Shown: piece after piece, positions 1 to 9,199 of the stretch | Position numbering within the stretch: position 1 is the stretch's first letter | Layout: every line of letters starts with the position of its first letter | Assembly: GCA_050180235.1 (NCBI GenBank) | Contig: JBFXEJ010000040.1 | Span: forward strand, 1-46,327 | DNA: 46,327 bases | Direction: 5' to 3' | From: JAABRU01 sp050180235 | Lineage (GTDB): Bacteria; Desulfobacterota; Desulfobacteria; Desulfobacterales; Desulfococcaceae | Position numbers and translations under genes: made by a program | Notes under the pieces: model-generated | Told to the model about the DNA's origin: nothing | Seen by the model: only the letters and a program-made list of their open reading frames with translations | Database searches by the model: none

Positions 1-2
1 TC

Positions 3-293
3 GGCGGCAAAGAGATCGCATCCCTGACGGGTACAGCTCCCGTGAACCGGGACAGCGGGCAGTTCCGGGGAAAACGCATGACCGGGGGCGGACGCTGTGA
101 AGTCAGAAAACTGCTGTATATGCCCACTCTGGCTGCAATCCGTCATAACCCGGTTATACGTTCATACTATCACCGTCTTGTTTCCAAAGGCAAAAACAAA
201 ATGGTGGCTGTTACGGCCTGTACGAGAAATATCCTTGTGATCCTTAACAGTATGGTCGCAAAAAATGAAGCATGGAACCCGGATTATGCTTGA
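3..293 (+). pseudogene. IS110-family transposase, C-terminal fragment (cut by window start)
   Basis: The reading frame is open from the first bases and runs to a TGA at 291-293. It encodes about 96 residues typical of the C-terminal Transposase_20 domain of IS110/IS1111 transposases: a GKEIASLTGTAP stretch, then NRDSG-FRGKR, GGR-EVR and an AAIRHNPVI-like segment. That domain carries the catalytic serine of this recombinase family and is needed for element mobility. The N-terminal DEDD RuvC-like half would lie before base 1, so whether the gene is complete cannot be judged. No terminal inverted repeat is obvious downstream, as expected for IS110. A GTG at 42 is internal and not a credible start. 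Confidence 0.8.
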
Positions 294-352
294 CATTTAA
301 CACAGTCGCTACAATTTTAAGTGAAATGAAGCACTAACTTCCGAAATATATT

Positions 353-390
353 TTGCAAAAAAAAACGGGGAGAAGTCTTATTCTCCCCGT
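353..390 (-). terminator. rho-independent terminator of the AOR gene
   Basis: A perfect 10-bp stem (ACGGGGAGAA / TTCTCCCCGT, 365-390) with a 6-nt loop is followed on the minus strand by a run of T residues. It sits 21 bases after the stop codon of the aldehyde:ferredoxin oxidoreductase gene. Confidence 0.9.
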
Positions 391-410
391 CAGAAACAGC
401 AAATTCTGTT

Positions 411-2147
411 CTACCAGTTGAACACCTTGTCGAGTTCCTCGTCCGGAATGTCAAAAACAACATTGTGCGGGGCCAGGGCTTCTCTTTTGAAATAGCGGGG
501 CAGACGGTCATGTTCTTTGGTGAAACCCGCCATTTTGTTGAATTCCCGCTCCATAGAAAGAATTTTTTTCCCCAAAGCCACAACATCATCTCCGGTCATA
601 CTCAGGCCGTACATGGCATTGATGCTGTCCACCATTGCATTAAAGGTTTCAGCCTGATCCAGAATGGCAAACGCGATAAACAGACAGTAACCGGTTGCAT
701 CCAAAGCAGCAGTCGCAATCTGGAGATTTCTCGACAGTTCGATCTGTCCCTGGGGACTCAGGGGATCCACATCTCCGCCCACTTTAAGAATGTTCGCAGT
801 CACTGCATAACCGGCAGTATGATCCGCTCCCATTGTTGTGGTCGCATAGGTCACACCAATGCCTTTGACTGCACGGGGATCATACGCGGGCATGGCCTGT
901 CCCTTGACCACAGGCGCTCTTTCAATGCCAAAGGCTTTGGCAGTAAGTGCAGCACCGTTTCCCAGTATGCGTCCCAAAGGCGTACCCTGTCCCACTTCAT
1001 CGAGCATTTTCAGAACACCTTCCCCGTCACCAAAGGGCAGCAGTCCGGCTTCCATAGCCACGCCAAATGCCGCGCCCATTTCAATGGTATCCAGCCCGAT
1101 GTCATCATCCATGAAATCAATCCGGGCAATGGTGTCCGGATCACTGATGCCACAGTTGCCGCCGTGCGCCCATACAGTCTCGTATTCCGGCTGCTTGGTG
1201 ATATATTTGCCGTCTTTGTCCACATAAATGCCGGAGCAGCGGATCACGCACCCGGCATGACAGCCATGCGTAGGATTTCCGCCTCTTTTTGTTTCAATCT
1301 CAGCAAAGGTTTCCCCGCTGATTTTCACCGCATCCTTAAACTGTCCCTGTCTGAAATTGTAAGTGGGATATGCTCCGGCCTCATTGATTACATTGGTCAG
1401 CACATTGGTTCCGTAAGCGGGAAGTCCCTGCCCTGTGACTGCATGGGAGCGCAGACCTTCCACAAATTTTTTGTTCGCTGCCTTGAGTTTTTCCGGATCT
1501 TTGGCAGATCGCATTTTGCACCCTGCATCATCGAGAATAATCACTTTGATGCCTTTGGAACCCATGACTGCGCCCACACCCCCGCGTCCTGCATGACGGG
1601 AAGGCCGGAATTCCCGGTCTGTGATGGCAATGGTGGCAGATCCCATTTTCATTTCACCGGCCGGCCCGATGGAGATCATGGCCACTTTGTCGCCATGTTC
1701 GGTCTTCATCTTTTCAGCCAGCGCGTAATTGCGCATCATTTTATATTCATTGGCTTTTGTAATCTCCACTTTGTCTTTGTCAATGAAGATTTTGTAGAGA
1801 TCAGAGCCTTTGGCTTCCCCTTCCAGAATAATGGCCGCATATCCCAGACGCGCCAGCACCTGGGAGGCCTGGCCACCGGAATTGGCTTCTTTGATGCCTC
1901 CGGTCAGGGGACTTTTGCATCCCACAGAAAGACGGCCTGATGTTGAGGCAGCACTGCCGCTCATGAGTCCGGGTGCGATAACCAGTTTGTTTTCCGGCCC
2001 CAGCGGATGGCAATCCGCGGGCACTTCTTTATATACCACCATAGAGGTCATACCCCGGCCCCCCATACCAGAGTATTCACCCAGCGGGCTTACAGTTGCT
2101 TTGGGTCCGCCATCCGCTCCCACATCAATGCGCAAAATTTTGTCCAT
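411..2147 (-). CDS. aldehyde:ferredoxin oxidoreductase family protein (tungsten enzyme)
   Basis: This 578-residue protein is full length for the AOR family, cytoplasmic tungsten-bispyranopterin enzymes that oxidise aldehydes to carboxylic acids with ferredoxin as electron acceptor. The N-terminal domain has GRGMTS and GRLSVGCKSPLTGG. The cofactor-binding RHAGRGGVGAVMGSKG motif is at about 184-199. [4Fe-4S] ligands are Cys296, Cys300 and Cys304 (GCHAGCVIRC), with the fourth at Cys488 in the DATGYC motif. A middle DDDIGLDTIEMG segment is also typical. GGAGG lies ten bases before the ATG. A possible minus-strand promoter has TTGACA at 2324-2329. No ferredoxin or maturation partner is adjacent, so the gene appears monocistronic. 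The aldehyde substrate cannot be told from sequence; divergent AOR-fold enzymes such as benzoyl-CoA reductase BamB are less likely. Confidence 0.93.
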   Translation of the reverse strand: MDKILRIDVGADGGPKATVSPLGEYSGMGGRGMTSMVVYKEVPADCHPLGPENKLVIAPGLMSGSAASTSGRLSVGCKSPLTGGIKEANSGGQASQVLARLGYAAIILEGEAKGSDLYKIFIDKDKVEITKANEYKMMRNYALAEKMKTEHGDKVAMISIGPAGEMKMGSATIAITDREFRPSRHAGRGGVGAVMGSKGIKVIILDDAGCKMRSAKDPEKLKAANKKFVEGLRSHAVTGQGLPAYGTNVLTNVINEAGAYPTYNFRQGQFKDAVKISGETFAEIETKRGGNPTHGCHAGCVIRCSGIYVDKDGKYITKQPEYETVWAHGGNCGISDPDTIARIDFMDDDIGLDTIEMGAAFGVAMEAGLLPFGDGEGVLKMLDEVGQGTPLGRILGNGAALTAKAFGIERAPVVKGQAMPAYDPRAVKGIGVTYATTTMGADHTAGYAVTANILKVGGDVDPLSPQGQIELSRNLQIATAALDATGYCLFIAFAILDQAETFNAMVDSINAMYGLSMTGDDVVALGKKILSMEREFNKMAGFTKEHDRLPRYFKREALAPHNVVFDIPDEELDKVFNW

Positions 2148-2486
2148 AAACTTTTTTCCTCCTTATGTCCGGGTTGCTGTCTGAAACAGTTATTTTATCC
2201 CTTTACAGGTTATTCTGATCCTGCCAATGCAAAACAGGGGGACAAATTCCCCTGTGATGACGCAAATCAACTGCATACATAATTTATCTTATTGATTTAA
2301 CTTTACATAATTATACAGAGGATTGTCAAACAGTATTTTGCCGTCAGACCGGATCTGCCGGAAAACCAAAGCATGGGAACCAGTCTTTACCGGAAGTGCC
2401 GATGAAAACCCTGATCCGAAAAAAGGGAGCATTTCCCTTGCCAAAAACGCAAATCCGAATTATTTTTTAGTCACAACAAATTTTGT

Positions 2487-2514
2487 TTGACATTCCGTCT
2501 GAATGTGGTATAAG
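2487..2514 (+). promoter_or_regulatory. sigma70-type promoter for feoAB
   Basis: TTGACA at 2487-2492 and TATAAG at 2509-2514 are separated by 16 bases, about 90 bases before feoA. The -35 is perfect. No convincing Fur box was found around it. The rest of the divergent space (2148-2486) holds only AT-rich sequence and the probable promoter of the minus-strand oxidoreductase gene. Confidence 0.6.
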
Positions 2515-2602
2515 GCTTTCCTTAAAATGTTCACATTAACGAAAAGTGTTTTGGATATAAAGAAAAAAATCTCATAAACAAAAGAACACAGGAGAGATAC
2601 GT

Positions 2603-2851
2603 ATGGACAGGCAATTGTTGTGTTTGCGGAAAATGGCAGTAAATCAGAGAGGAATGATACGCTCGGTAAAGGCTGAGGGGGAAATGGGACGGCGGATTCG
2701 GGACATGGGACTGGTTCCCAATACGGAAATCACGGTTGTGGGCCGCGCGCCCCTCAAAGATCCGGTTGCTCTGCGTCTGCGGGATTTCACCCTTTCCCTG
2801 CGGAACAATGAGGCGGATTTCATTACCGTTGAAGTGCCCGGAGGTTATTGA
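2603..2851 (+). CDS. feoA: ferrous iron transport protein A
   Basis: This 82-residue SH3-like protein is the cytoplasmic partner of FeoB. The FeoA signature is clear: G-I-RSVKAEGEMGRRIRDMGL in the first half and V-RAPLKDPVALRLRDF--SLR-NEA in the second, with the usual length. A Shine-Dalgarno AGGAGA lies eight bases before the ATG. The stop codon is just before the feoB start, so the two are translationally close and certainly one operon. Confidence 0.95.
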   Translation: MDRQLLCLRKMAVNQRGMIRSVKAEGEMGRRIRDMGLVPNTEITVVGRAPLKDPVALRLRDFTLSLRNNEADFITVEVPGGY

Positions 2852-2853
2852 AC

Positions 2854-5034
2854 ATGCAGGAAAATCTGAATATTGCACTTGCCGGAAACCCCAATGCGGG
2901 AAAAACAACCATGTTCAATGCCCTTACCGGCGCGCGGCAGAGCGTGGGCAATTATCCGGGCGTGACAGTGGAAAAACGGGAAGGCCATATGCGCTATAAC
3001 GGTTTTGTGCTCAATGTGGTGGATCTGCCCGGAACCTATTCCCTCACGGCCTACAGTCAGGAAGAGCTGGTGGCCAGAGACTATCTGGTGAATGAACGGC
3101 CCCATGCGGTCATTGATATAGTGGATGCCAACAGTCTGGATCGCAATCTGTATCTGGGGGTTCAGTTCATGGAACTGGGTATTCCCCTGGTACTGGCTCT
3201 GAATATGATGGATGAGGTGCGCAGAAGCGGAAAAAAGATTGATACGGAAAAACTTTCGCAACTGCTTCACATACCTGTAGTGGAAACTGTTGCCCGCATT
3301 GGTGAGGGCAAACAGGAAATGATACAGGAGGCTGTGCGTTTTGCCAAAGAACGCGGTGGCAAATGGAAGCCTTTGGAAATTTCCTACGGCCCGGATCTGG
3401 ATCCTGTGCTTCTGGATATGACCCGTCTGATTCAGGAGGCGGGATTTTTTACAGACCGTTATCCGCCCCGGTGGCTGGCCCTGAAATATCTGGAAGGGGA
3501 TGTTCAAATCCGGAATCTTGCGGAACAGGCCGGAGGGATTGGCAAAAAACTTGCTGAAATTGCTGATAAAACCGAAAAACACTGCCGGGCTGCGCTGGAT
3601 GTCTCGCCTGAGGCCATTATTGCGGATTACCGTTACGGTTTTATCGCATCCGTTACAAAACAGGGCGTAATCACCCGCACCGACCAGAAGGAAAGAATTG
3701 TTTTTTCCGATAAAATTGACCGGGTGCTGACCCAGCGTTTTTTTGGCCCTGTACTGATGATCAGTGTGCTGTATGCCATGTTTCTTGTCACCTTTTCCAT
3801 CGGAGAAATTCCTATGGGCTGGGTGGAAAATTTTTTTGCATGGCTGTCTGAAACCGTGACCGGTCTGACAAATCCGGGTCTGCTGCAGTCCCTTCTCGTG
3901 GATGGCATTATCGCGGGCGTAGGCGGTGTACTGGGATTTGTCCCTTTGATTATGGTCATGTTTCTGGGCATTTCCTTTCTGGAAGACTCCGGATATATGG
4001 CCCGCATGGCCTATATGATGGATAGGGTGCTGCGCATTTTCGGTCTGCATGGATGTTCTGTCATGCCCTTTATTGTATCCGGAGGCATTCCGGGCGGATG
4101 TGCAGTACCCGGTGTCATGGGCGCACGCACACTGCGAAGTCCCAAGGAAAAACTTGCCACAATGCTCACCGCTCCCTTTATGCCCTGCGGCGCAAAAGTT
4201 CCGGTTTTCTTACTGCTGAGTGCGGCATTTTTTGCCGGATCAGCCGCGCAGGTGCTGTTCTGGATTACCATCGGCTCATGGGCAACTGCTCTGCTGGTGT
4301 CCTGGGTGCTGCGAAATACTGTAATCCGGGGAGAGGCCACACCCTTTGTCATGGAACTGCCGCCTTACCGTCTGCCCACCCTCAAAGGCATCTGCATTCA
4401 CACCTGGGAAAGAGCCTGGCAGTATATCCGCAAAGCAGGGACATTTATTCTGGCTATTTCCATTCTCATATGGGCTGCCATGACCTTCCCCTCTCTGCCG
4501 GAAAATGAAACTGCCCGGTTTGAAAAAGAGCAGGAAATCATTGCCGCACAGATGACACAGACGCAGGATGAAACCCGGAAGGAAGAACTGAATGCACAAC
4601 TGACGGACATCGGCAATCAGCAGGCCCAGGCTGCGCTGAAATATTCCCTGGCCGGAAGACTTGGAACCGCTTTGGAGCCGATCAGCAGTCTGGCCGGGTT
4701 TGACTGGCGCACCAATATTGCACTTCTCGGCGGTGTTGCAGCCAAAGAAGTGATTGTTTCCACTTTGGGAACAGCCTATGCAATGGGCAGTACAGATGCG
4801 GAAGACTCCGAGGGACTTTCCCAAAGACTGAAAAATGATCCGCAGTGGACGATACTCAGTGCAATATCCCTTATCATTTTTGTCATGCTTTACTGTCCCT
4901 GTTTTATAACCGTTGTCACAATGGCCAAAGAATCCTCATGGAAATGGGCAGCTTTCAGTATGGTTTACACCACTGTGCTGGCCTTTGTCCTGGCCGCAGT
5001 GGTTTATCAGGCCGGGAAATTCTTCCTGTATTGA
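2854..5034 (+). CDS. feoB: ferrous iron transporter FeoB
   Basis: This 726-residue inner-membrane Fe(II) transporter has an N-terminal GTPase domain: G1 motif GNPNAGKT at 11-18, G3 DLPG near residue 57 and G4 NMMD near 116. A helical spacer with GDI activity follows, then the membrane region with two Gate segments containing conserved Cys (FGLHGCSVMPF, and YCPCFITVV near the C-terminus). The segment at about 550-590 (ENETARFEKEQEIIAAQMTQ...) is a charged, probably coiled insert between membrane helices. ATG 2854 is preferred over the in-frame TTG 2848 because GGAGG at 2840-2844 is correctly spaced only for the ATG. FeoB takes up Fe(II) under anoxia, consistent with an anaerobe. Confidence 0.97.
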   Translation: MQENLNIALAGNPNAGKTTMFNALTGARQSVGNYPGVTVEKREGHMRYNGFVLNVVDLPGTYSLTAYSQEELVARDYLVNERPHAVIDIVDANSLDRNLYLGVQFMELGIPLVLALNMMDEVRRSGKKIDTEKLSQLLHIPVVETVARIGEGKQEMIQEAVRFAKERGGKWKPLEISYGPDLDPVLLDMTRLIQEAGFFTDRYPPRWLALKYLEGDVQIRNLAEQAGGIGKKLAEIADKTEKHCRAALDVSPEAIIADYRYGFIASVTKQGVITRTDQKERIVFSDKIDRVLTQRFFGPVLMISVLYAMFLVTFSIGEIPMGWVENFFAWLSETVTGLTNPGLLQSLLVDGIIAGVGGVLGFVPLIMVMFLGISFLEDSGYMARMAYMMDRVLRIFGLHGCSVMPFIVSGGIPGGCAVPGVMGARTLRSPKEKLATMLTAPFMPCGAKVPVFLLLSAAFFAGSAAQVLFWITIGSWATALLVSWVLRNTVIRGEATPFVMELPPYRLPTLKGICIHTWERAWQYIRKAGTFILAISILIWAAMTFPSLPENETARFEKEQEIIAAQMTQTQDETRKEELNAQLTDIGNQQAQAALKYSLAGRLGTALEPISSLAGFDWRTNIALLGGVAAKEVIVSTLGTAYAMGSTDAEDSEGLSQRLKNDPQWTILSAISLIIFVMLYCPCFITVVTMAKESSWKWAAFSMVYTTVLAFVLAAVVYQAGKFFLY

Positions 5035-5070
5035 CCCAGTACGCTGTCAGACTTGAATCTGTGCGCTGCA

Positions 5071-5104
5071 AAAACCGGATTTTTCCAAAAAATCCGGTTT
5101 TTTT
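5071..5104 (+). terminator. rho-independent terminator of feoAB
   Basis: AAACCGGATTTTT pairs with AAAAATCCGGTTT around a short loop and is followed by seven T residues, 37 bases after the feoB stop. A similar hairpin recurs at about 13050-13080 in an intergenic repeat region. Confidence 0.85.
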
Positions 5105-5113
5105 CTGCACTTC

Positions 5114-5216
5114 AGGTGATTTCTGAAAATAAATATCCCGGTTCAGTTCACAGGCACAGGTCAAAAGCCGGAAGCTTTTGATACTTTTCCGGTATATTCT
5201 TTTCCGGAAATCACCT
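5114..5216. repeat. MITE-like element, family A (copy 1)
   Basis: About 103 bp bounded by AGGTGATTTC and GAAATCACCT inverted ends, with a long imperfect dyad (ATAAATATCCCGG / CCGGTATATTCTTTT) and an internal AAAAGC...GCTTTT hairpin. Related copies are at 10966, 13623, 25296 and 36902. It encodes no protein. Confidence 0.75.
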
Positions 5217-5218
5217 AA

Positions 5219-5329
5219 TACCAATTCGCTTTCAAAATATGAGCATGCAAACTGCTGTTTTTCGTGCTGTCCGTGTTTTTCGTGGTTAAAAAAAAGAGGC
5301 ATTCCCCGAACTTTGAAAGCGATTTGGTA
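5219..5329. repeat. inverted-repeat element related to family C
   Basis: About 111 bp with inverted ends TACCAATTCGCTTTCAAA and TTTGAAAGCGATTTGGTA. The interior differs from the standard family C core. It sits directly between a family A element and a full family C element, so 5035-5701 is almost entirely terminator plus three tandem repeat elements. Confidence 0.7.
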
Positions 5330-5332
5330 TAA

Positions 5333-5456
5333 TACCAAATCACAATTGATTTTATACAATGCGGAGGAGTGCAGAAATTGAGCGGAGCGGTTTTCTGCAA
5401 ACGCTCAGCAGCGGAAAAACTGACAATTATTGTATAAGATCAATTGTGATTTGGTA
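5333..5456. repeat. MITE-like element, family C (copy 1)
   Basis: 124 bp with near-perfect long inverted ends (TACCAAATCACAATTGATTT / matching end at 5456) and the family core GGAGTGCAGAAATTGAGCGG. The core is in the opposite orientation to copies at 13331, 17026 and 45746. Confidence 0.8.
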
Positions 5457-5701
5457 TAAGATGTTCTTTGAGAAAATTTAAACAGGAGTATGAAATCTGA
5501 AAACCGGCTGCGCCTTCATCTTTGAGAAACCTTGCGGCAGGTGAAAAGCACCCGGAAACAAAAACTCTTTTTTCCTGAAATTTTTTTCAGGTTTCATATG
5601 CGTACTGCATAATCAAATTGGATTATTGACTTTTACGCCAATTTCAGTTTTAATGGAAAATATTTTTTCCCTGAAATCTGTATTTTTTTTTAAAGGAAGC
5701 C

Positions 5702-7963
5702 GTGAACAGTTTATTCACAGCCGGCATACAGTACGGCGTCAGTTCCTCTCCTATGGAAATTCTGCGAACCTTCTTCGGGTATCACAGTTTCCGGGAACAT
5801 CAGGCGGAAATCATACAAAGCCTGCTTTCCGGCAGAGATGTGTTTGCCCTTATGCCCACCGGCAGCGGCAAATCCTTATGTTACCAGATTCCTTCCATGA
5901 TCCGTGAAGGCGTGGGCATTGTGGTGTCACCGCTTATCGCTCTCATGCAGGATCAGGTGGATGGACTTCGCAGGATGGGAATCCGAGCGGATTATCTCAA
6001 CTCTTCCCTCACACCTTCCCAAATCACTGAAACCGGACAGCGCCTGCTTTCCGGCAATACAGATATTCTTTATGTCGCACCCGAACGCATGATGGGCAGC
6101 AGTTTTCAGAGTCTGCTGCATCAGATCCGGCCTGCACTTTTTGCCATTGACGAGGCACACTGCATTTCTCAGTGGGGTCATGATTTCCGGCCGGAATATA
6201 TGCAGATTCCTATGCTTACGGATCAGTTTCCCGGAGTGCCGCGCATAGCGCTCACAGCCACGGCTGATCCCGTAACCCGGAAAGAAATTGTTGCCAGACT
6301 GAAAATGCAGACGGCCTGCCAGTTTGTTTCAGGTTTTGACCGTCCAAATATCTGTTACCGGGCAGAACCGCGGCACAATGCCATGAGGCAGTTGGCGGCT
6401 TTTCTGCAGAGTGAACATCCGGGTGAGGCAGGACTGATTTACTGTCCCAGCCGGAAAAAAACCGAACAGACCGCAAACCTGCTCTGTTCTGCCGGATATA
6501 CAGCACTTGCCTATCATGCAGGCATGGATGCGCACACAAGAAGCGAACATCAGCGGAGTTTTCTGCGGGAAGACGGAATCATCATTGTCGCGACAGTGGC
6601 ATTTGGCATGGGCATTGACAAACCTGATGTGCGTTTTGTGGTTCACCTGGGAATGCCCCAGAGCCTGGAGGCCTATTATCAGGAAACCGGCCGCGCTGGC
6701 CGGGATGGCAATCCCGCGGATGCCCTGATGCTCTACGGTCTTTCCGATATTGTGATGATGCAGCGCATGCTGGATGAGTCAGCCGGAGATGAGAATTTCA
6801 AAAGAATCCGGAAGCAGAAGGCCGAAGCAATGCTGGGATACTGCGAAACCACCTACTGCCGGCGCAGGGCGGTGCTGAATTATTTTGGTGAGGAATATCC
6901 TGAAAAATGCGGAAACTGTGATGTGTGCATGGGACAGGTGCAAACCTGGGACGGCACGGTCGCTGCCCAAAAGGCTTTGTCCTGTGCATACCGCACAGGA
7001 CAGCGTTTCGGAGCCGCTCATCTGACTGATGTGCTGCTGGGTCTTTCCACTCCCAAAATCCGGGCTTTCCGGCATGATCAGGTTTCCACCTTTGGCATTG
7101 GAACAGAGCTTTCGGCAAAGGAATGGAAATCCGTGTTCCGCCAGCTTGCAGCCGCGGGGTTTATGAATGCAAATCCGGATGGAAAAGGCGGTTTTCTTCT
7201 GTCTTCCCGAAGCACACCGGTTCTTCGGGGACAGCAGAAGGTTTTTTTCCGCAAAGACAGCATTGGTAAGGAAAAATCTCACGGATTTGTGAAACACAGG
7301 CATACGGAAGAATTCAGGGATGATTTTTCCCGTGAACTGTGGGAAAAACTTCGGGCTTTGCGTCTGAAAATGGCACGGGATGAGGATATGCCGCCCTATA
7401 TTGTTTTCCATGACATCACCATGCGTGCCATGATACAGCATCTGCCCCGCACTTTGGCAGAAATGGGGGAAATTCAGGGCATAGGTCAGAAAAAACTGGA
7501 AAAATACGGCCAGTCCTTTCTGGAAATCATTGCAGAGCATATCCGGGAAAGGGGAATGCCGGACAGACAGCCGGAAACAAAATCTGTGCAGAAAAATCCT
7601 GAACCGGAACGAACATCTGTGCTGTACCATTCATCCACAGCCGGTGAAACCCTGACACTTCTCCGAACCGGGCTGCCTCCGGAGGAAATCGCACAGCAGC
7701 GGGGACTGGGCATCAGTACCATTTACGGGCATATATCAAAACTGATTGAAAGCGGAGAGCTGTCCGCAGACGAGGTGATTGATCTGGAACCTGATGAAAA
7801 GAAATGTATAGAAAAGGCATTCCGCTCCCTGCCCCTGGCTGATCGCAAATTTCTGAAACCGGTCTATGAACAGTTTGAAGGCAGATATGATTACAACCTG
7901 CTCAGATGTATCAGGGCAGGTATGCAGGAATCTGAGGAAGAAGCGCACAGCTTATGTTCTTAG
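5702..7963 (+). CDS. recQ: ATP-dependent DNA helicase RecQ
   Basis: This 753-residue 3'-5' DNA helicase acts in recombinational repair and fork processing. The Walker A motif MPTGSGKSLCYQ is at 51-62 and the DEAH box IDEAHCISQWGHDFRP at 149-164. Motif VI is ETGRAGRDG. A RecQ zinc-binding region follows (CRRRAVLNYFGE and CGNCDVC), then winged helix, an HRDC domain (about residues 545-620) and a C-terminal helix-turn-helix with GISTIYGHISKLIESGEL. The GTG start at 5702 has AAGGAA seven bases upstream. The downstream ATG at 5753 has no ribosome binding site. The last 53 bases overlap the convergent lipase gene. Confidence 0.95.
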   Translation: MNSLFTAGIQYGVSSSPMEILRTFFGYHSFREHQAEIIQSLLSGRDVFALMPTGSGKSLCYQIPSMIREGVGIVVSPLIALMQDQVDGLRRMGIRADYLNSSLTPSQITETGQRLLSGNTDILYVAPERMMGSSFQSLLHQIRPALFAIDEAHCISQWGHDFRPEYMQIPMLTDQFPGVPRIALTATADPVTRKEIVARLKMQTACQFVSGFDRPNICYRAEPRHNAMRQLAAFLQSEHPGEAGLIYCPSRKKTEQTANLLCSAGYTALAYHAGMDAHTRSEHQRSFLREDGIIIVATVAFGMGIDKPDVRFVVHLGMPQSLEAYYQETGRAGRDGNPADALMLYGLSDIVMMQRMLDESAGDENFKRIRKQKAEAMLGYCETTYCRRRAVLNYFGEEYPEKCGNCDVCMGQVQTWDGTVAAQKALSCAYRTGQRFGAAHLTDVLLGLSTPKIRAFRHDQVSTFGIGTELSAKEWKSVFRQLAAAGFMNANPDGKGGFLLSSRSTPVLRGQQKVFFRKDSIGKEKSHGFVKHRHTEEFRDDFSRELWEKLRALRLKMARDEDMPPYIVFHDITMRAMIQHLPRTLAEMGEIQGIGQKKLEKYGQSFLEIIAEHIRERGMPDRQPETKSVQKNPEPERTSVLYHSSTAGETLTLLRTGLPPEEIAQQRGLGISTIYGHISKLIESGELSADEVIDLEPDEKKCIEKAFRSLPLADRKFLKPVYEQFEGRYDYNLLRCIRAGMQESEEEAHSLCS

Positions 7964-8876
7964 TGCTCTGCCCGGCTTTGTGTATGAAATCTGCTTCATA
8001 AAGCAGACAGCGTGAATAATTGACCGGAGAATGTGCGGCAAGAAAATGCGGGGCCCGTGCAAAGCGTTTAACAAAGGAAAAAGTCAGCGGTTCTGATAAA
8101 TTCAATATATTGTTATCATAAAATATTTCATCACGATTCCTGAAGGATGTCTTTTTTGCCTCTCCTGCATGGCAGAAATAAAAAGGTGGCCGGGAGGGAG
8201 GGACGGTTGTGACAATATCATTTTCTGTTGCAATACGGTACAGATTCACTGATGCAAGCGAGTCCCTGAAAGCAGCATTACCCACCCGCGGGGAACCAAA
8301 GGTATAAACTGCCCGCGGTGGTATGATGGATGCTGTGAGTGTGGCAAATGCGCCGCCCAGGCTGTGTCCGGTATAAAACAGGGGGATATGGACTTCGGAA
8401 AGTATCTCACTGAGTTCATGCTGTATCCTGTCAAATTCATTTTTGAATCCGGTATGAATCATGCCACCGGAAGGCCACAGGGTCTGAAGCGTATTGAGAT
8501 TTGAAAACCAGTGTTCAAATCTGCTGGTACCCCGGAATACCAGAATGGCAAAACTTTCTTTCCCATCCGAAACAAGGGAATAGAAAAGGCCCTGTTTTTT
8601 AACAAAAAAGCATTCTTTCAGACCTATGCTTCTGAGAAAGTCGTTCCGGCTGAGCGGACTGGCCCATATACCGGTTTCATCCTCTCCCCTCCGGTAAATC
8701 AGACGGCATATTTCAGACAGCCACCACGCGTTTGACAGGCTGTATTCAGTAAGTTCTGGCCGGAAGGGGCCGACTCTTTCCGCACAGCAGAAAAAATCAC
8801 CGGCCTCGCCGGGACGGAGCAGGGAATTCCAACTGTAATCACAGTCCATATTATTCAAATTTTTGTAAGTATTCAT
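7911..8876 (-). CDS. class-3 lipase family protein (alpha/beta hydrolase)
   Basis: The 321-residue product contains the Lipase_3 signature: FRGTSRFEHWFSNL, nucleophile elbow GHSLGGAFA, TFGSPRVGN, and the catalytic Asp and His regions ATENDIVTTVPP and HFLAAHSPVNY. Such enzymes hydrolyse acylglycerols or phospholipids. No signal peptide is apparent, so location is unclear. The start ATG at 8876 lacks a strong ribosome binding site; ATG 8849 is an alternative. The 3' end overlaps the last 53 bases of recQ tail to tail. The region after HSPVNY is short and not conserved-looking. Confidence 0.85.
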   Translation of the reverse strand: MNTYKNLNNMDCDYSWNSLLRPGEAGDFFCCAERVGPFRPELTEYSLSNAWWLSEICRLIYRRGEDETGIWASPLSRNDFLRSIGLKECFFVKKQGLFYSLVSDGKESFAILVFRGTSRFEHWFSNLNTLQTLWPSGGMIHTGFKNEFDRIQHELSEILSEVHIPLFYTGHSLGGAFATLTASIIPPRAVYTFGSPRVGNAAFRDSLASVNLYRIATENDIVTTVPPSRPPFYFCHAGEAKKTSFRNRDEIFYDNNILNLSEPLTFSFVKRFARAPHFLAAHSPVNYSRCLLYEADFIHKAGQSTKNISCALLPQIPAYLP

Positions 8877-8936
8877 AAATTTTTACGATATATGTCTTCC
8901 CCGGAAATTATTTTCTGAAAATCCGGCGGTTATTCT

Positions 8937-9043
8937 GCTGTTTCCGGGGGAGCTGACTGTGATTCGGATTCATCTGTTTCCTCTTCCCTGTCCGGCAATA
9001 CCGCCAATCCCTGTTTTTTCTTTATGTTAAGGACAATGCCGTT
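8937..9043 (-). pseudogene. possible C-terminal gene remnant cut by repeat elements
   Basis: Read on the minus strand, a frame opens just after a TAA inside a repeat end. It encodes about 35 residues (GNGIVLNIKKKQGLAVLPD... then an acidic Glu/Ser tail) and stops at 8937. It looks like the tail of a lost gene truncated by the adjacent family A/B insertion. No family is recognisable. The rest of 8877-9479 holds that nested repeat (9048-9215) and a degenerate dispersed repeat near 9330-9420. Confidence 0.3.
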
Positions 9044-9061
9044 TCCTTAGGTGATTTCTTA

Positions 9062-9199
9062 AGGTGATTTCCATTAATGATTATACCGTTTTTCGTAGGG
9101 TGGGCACGGTTTTTTGTGCCCACCGTTTCAGCAGGACGGCGGGCACAAAAAACCGTGCCCACCCTACAATGATGGTACATTTTTTCATGTAAATCGCCT
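9062..9199. repeat. MITE-like element, family B (copy 1), nested in a family A end
   Basis: 138 bp with ends AGGTGATTTCC and AAATCGCCT, containing a large inner palindrome built on GTAGGGTGGGCACGG and its complement. The flanks (TTAGGTGATTTCT before, AAAATAAATATCCC after) together resemble the left end of a family A element, so B seems to have inserted into A. A near-identical copy is at 12626-12762. Confidence 0.75.

Noticed and set aside
465..1940. 491-residue plus-strand frame
   Set aside because: It is antisense to the clearly conserved oxidoreductase gene and its product is His/Phe/Gly-rich without any family pattern.
2845..4050. 401-residue minus-strand frame
   Set aside because: Antisense shadow of feoB; His/Gln-rich, no ribosome site.
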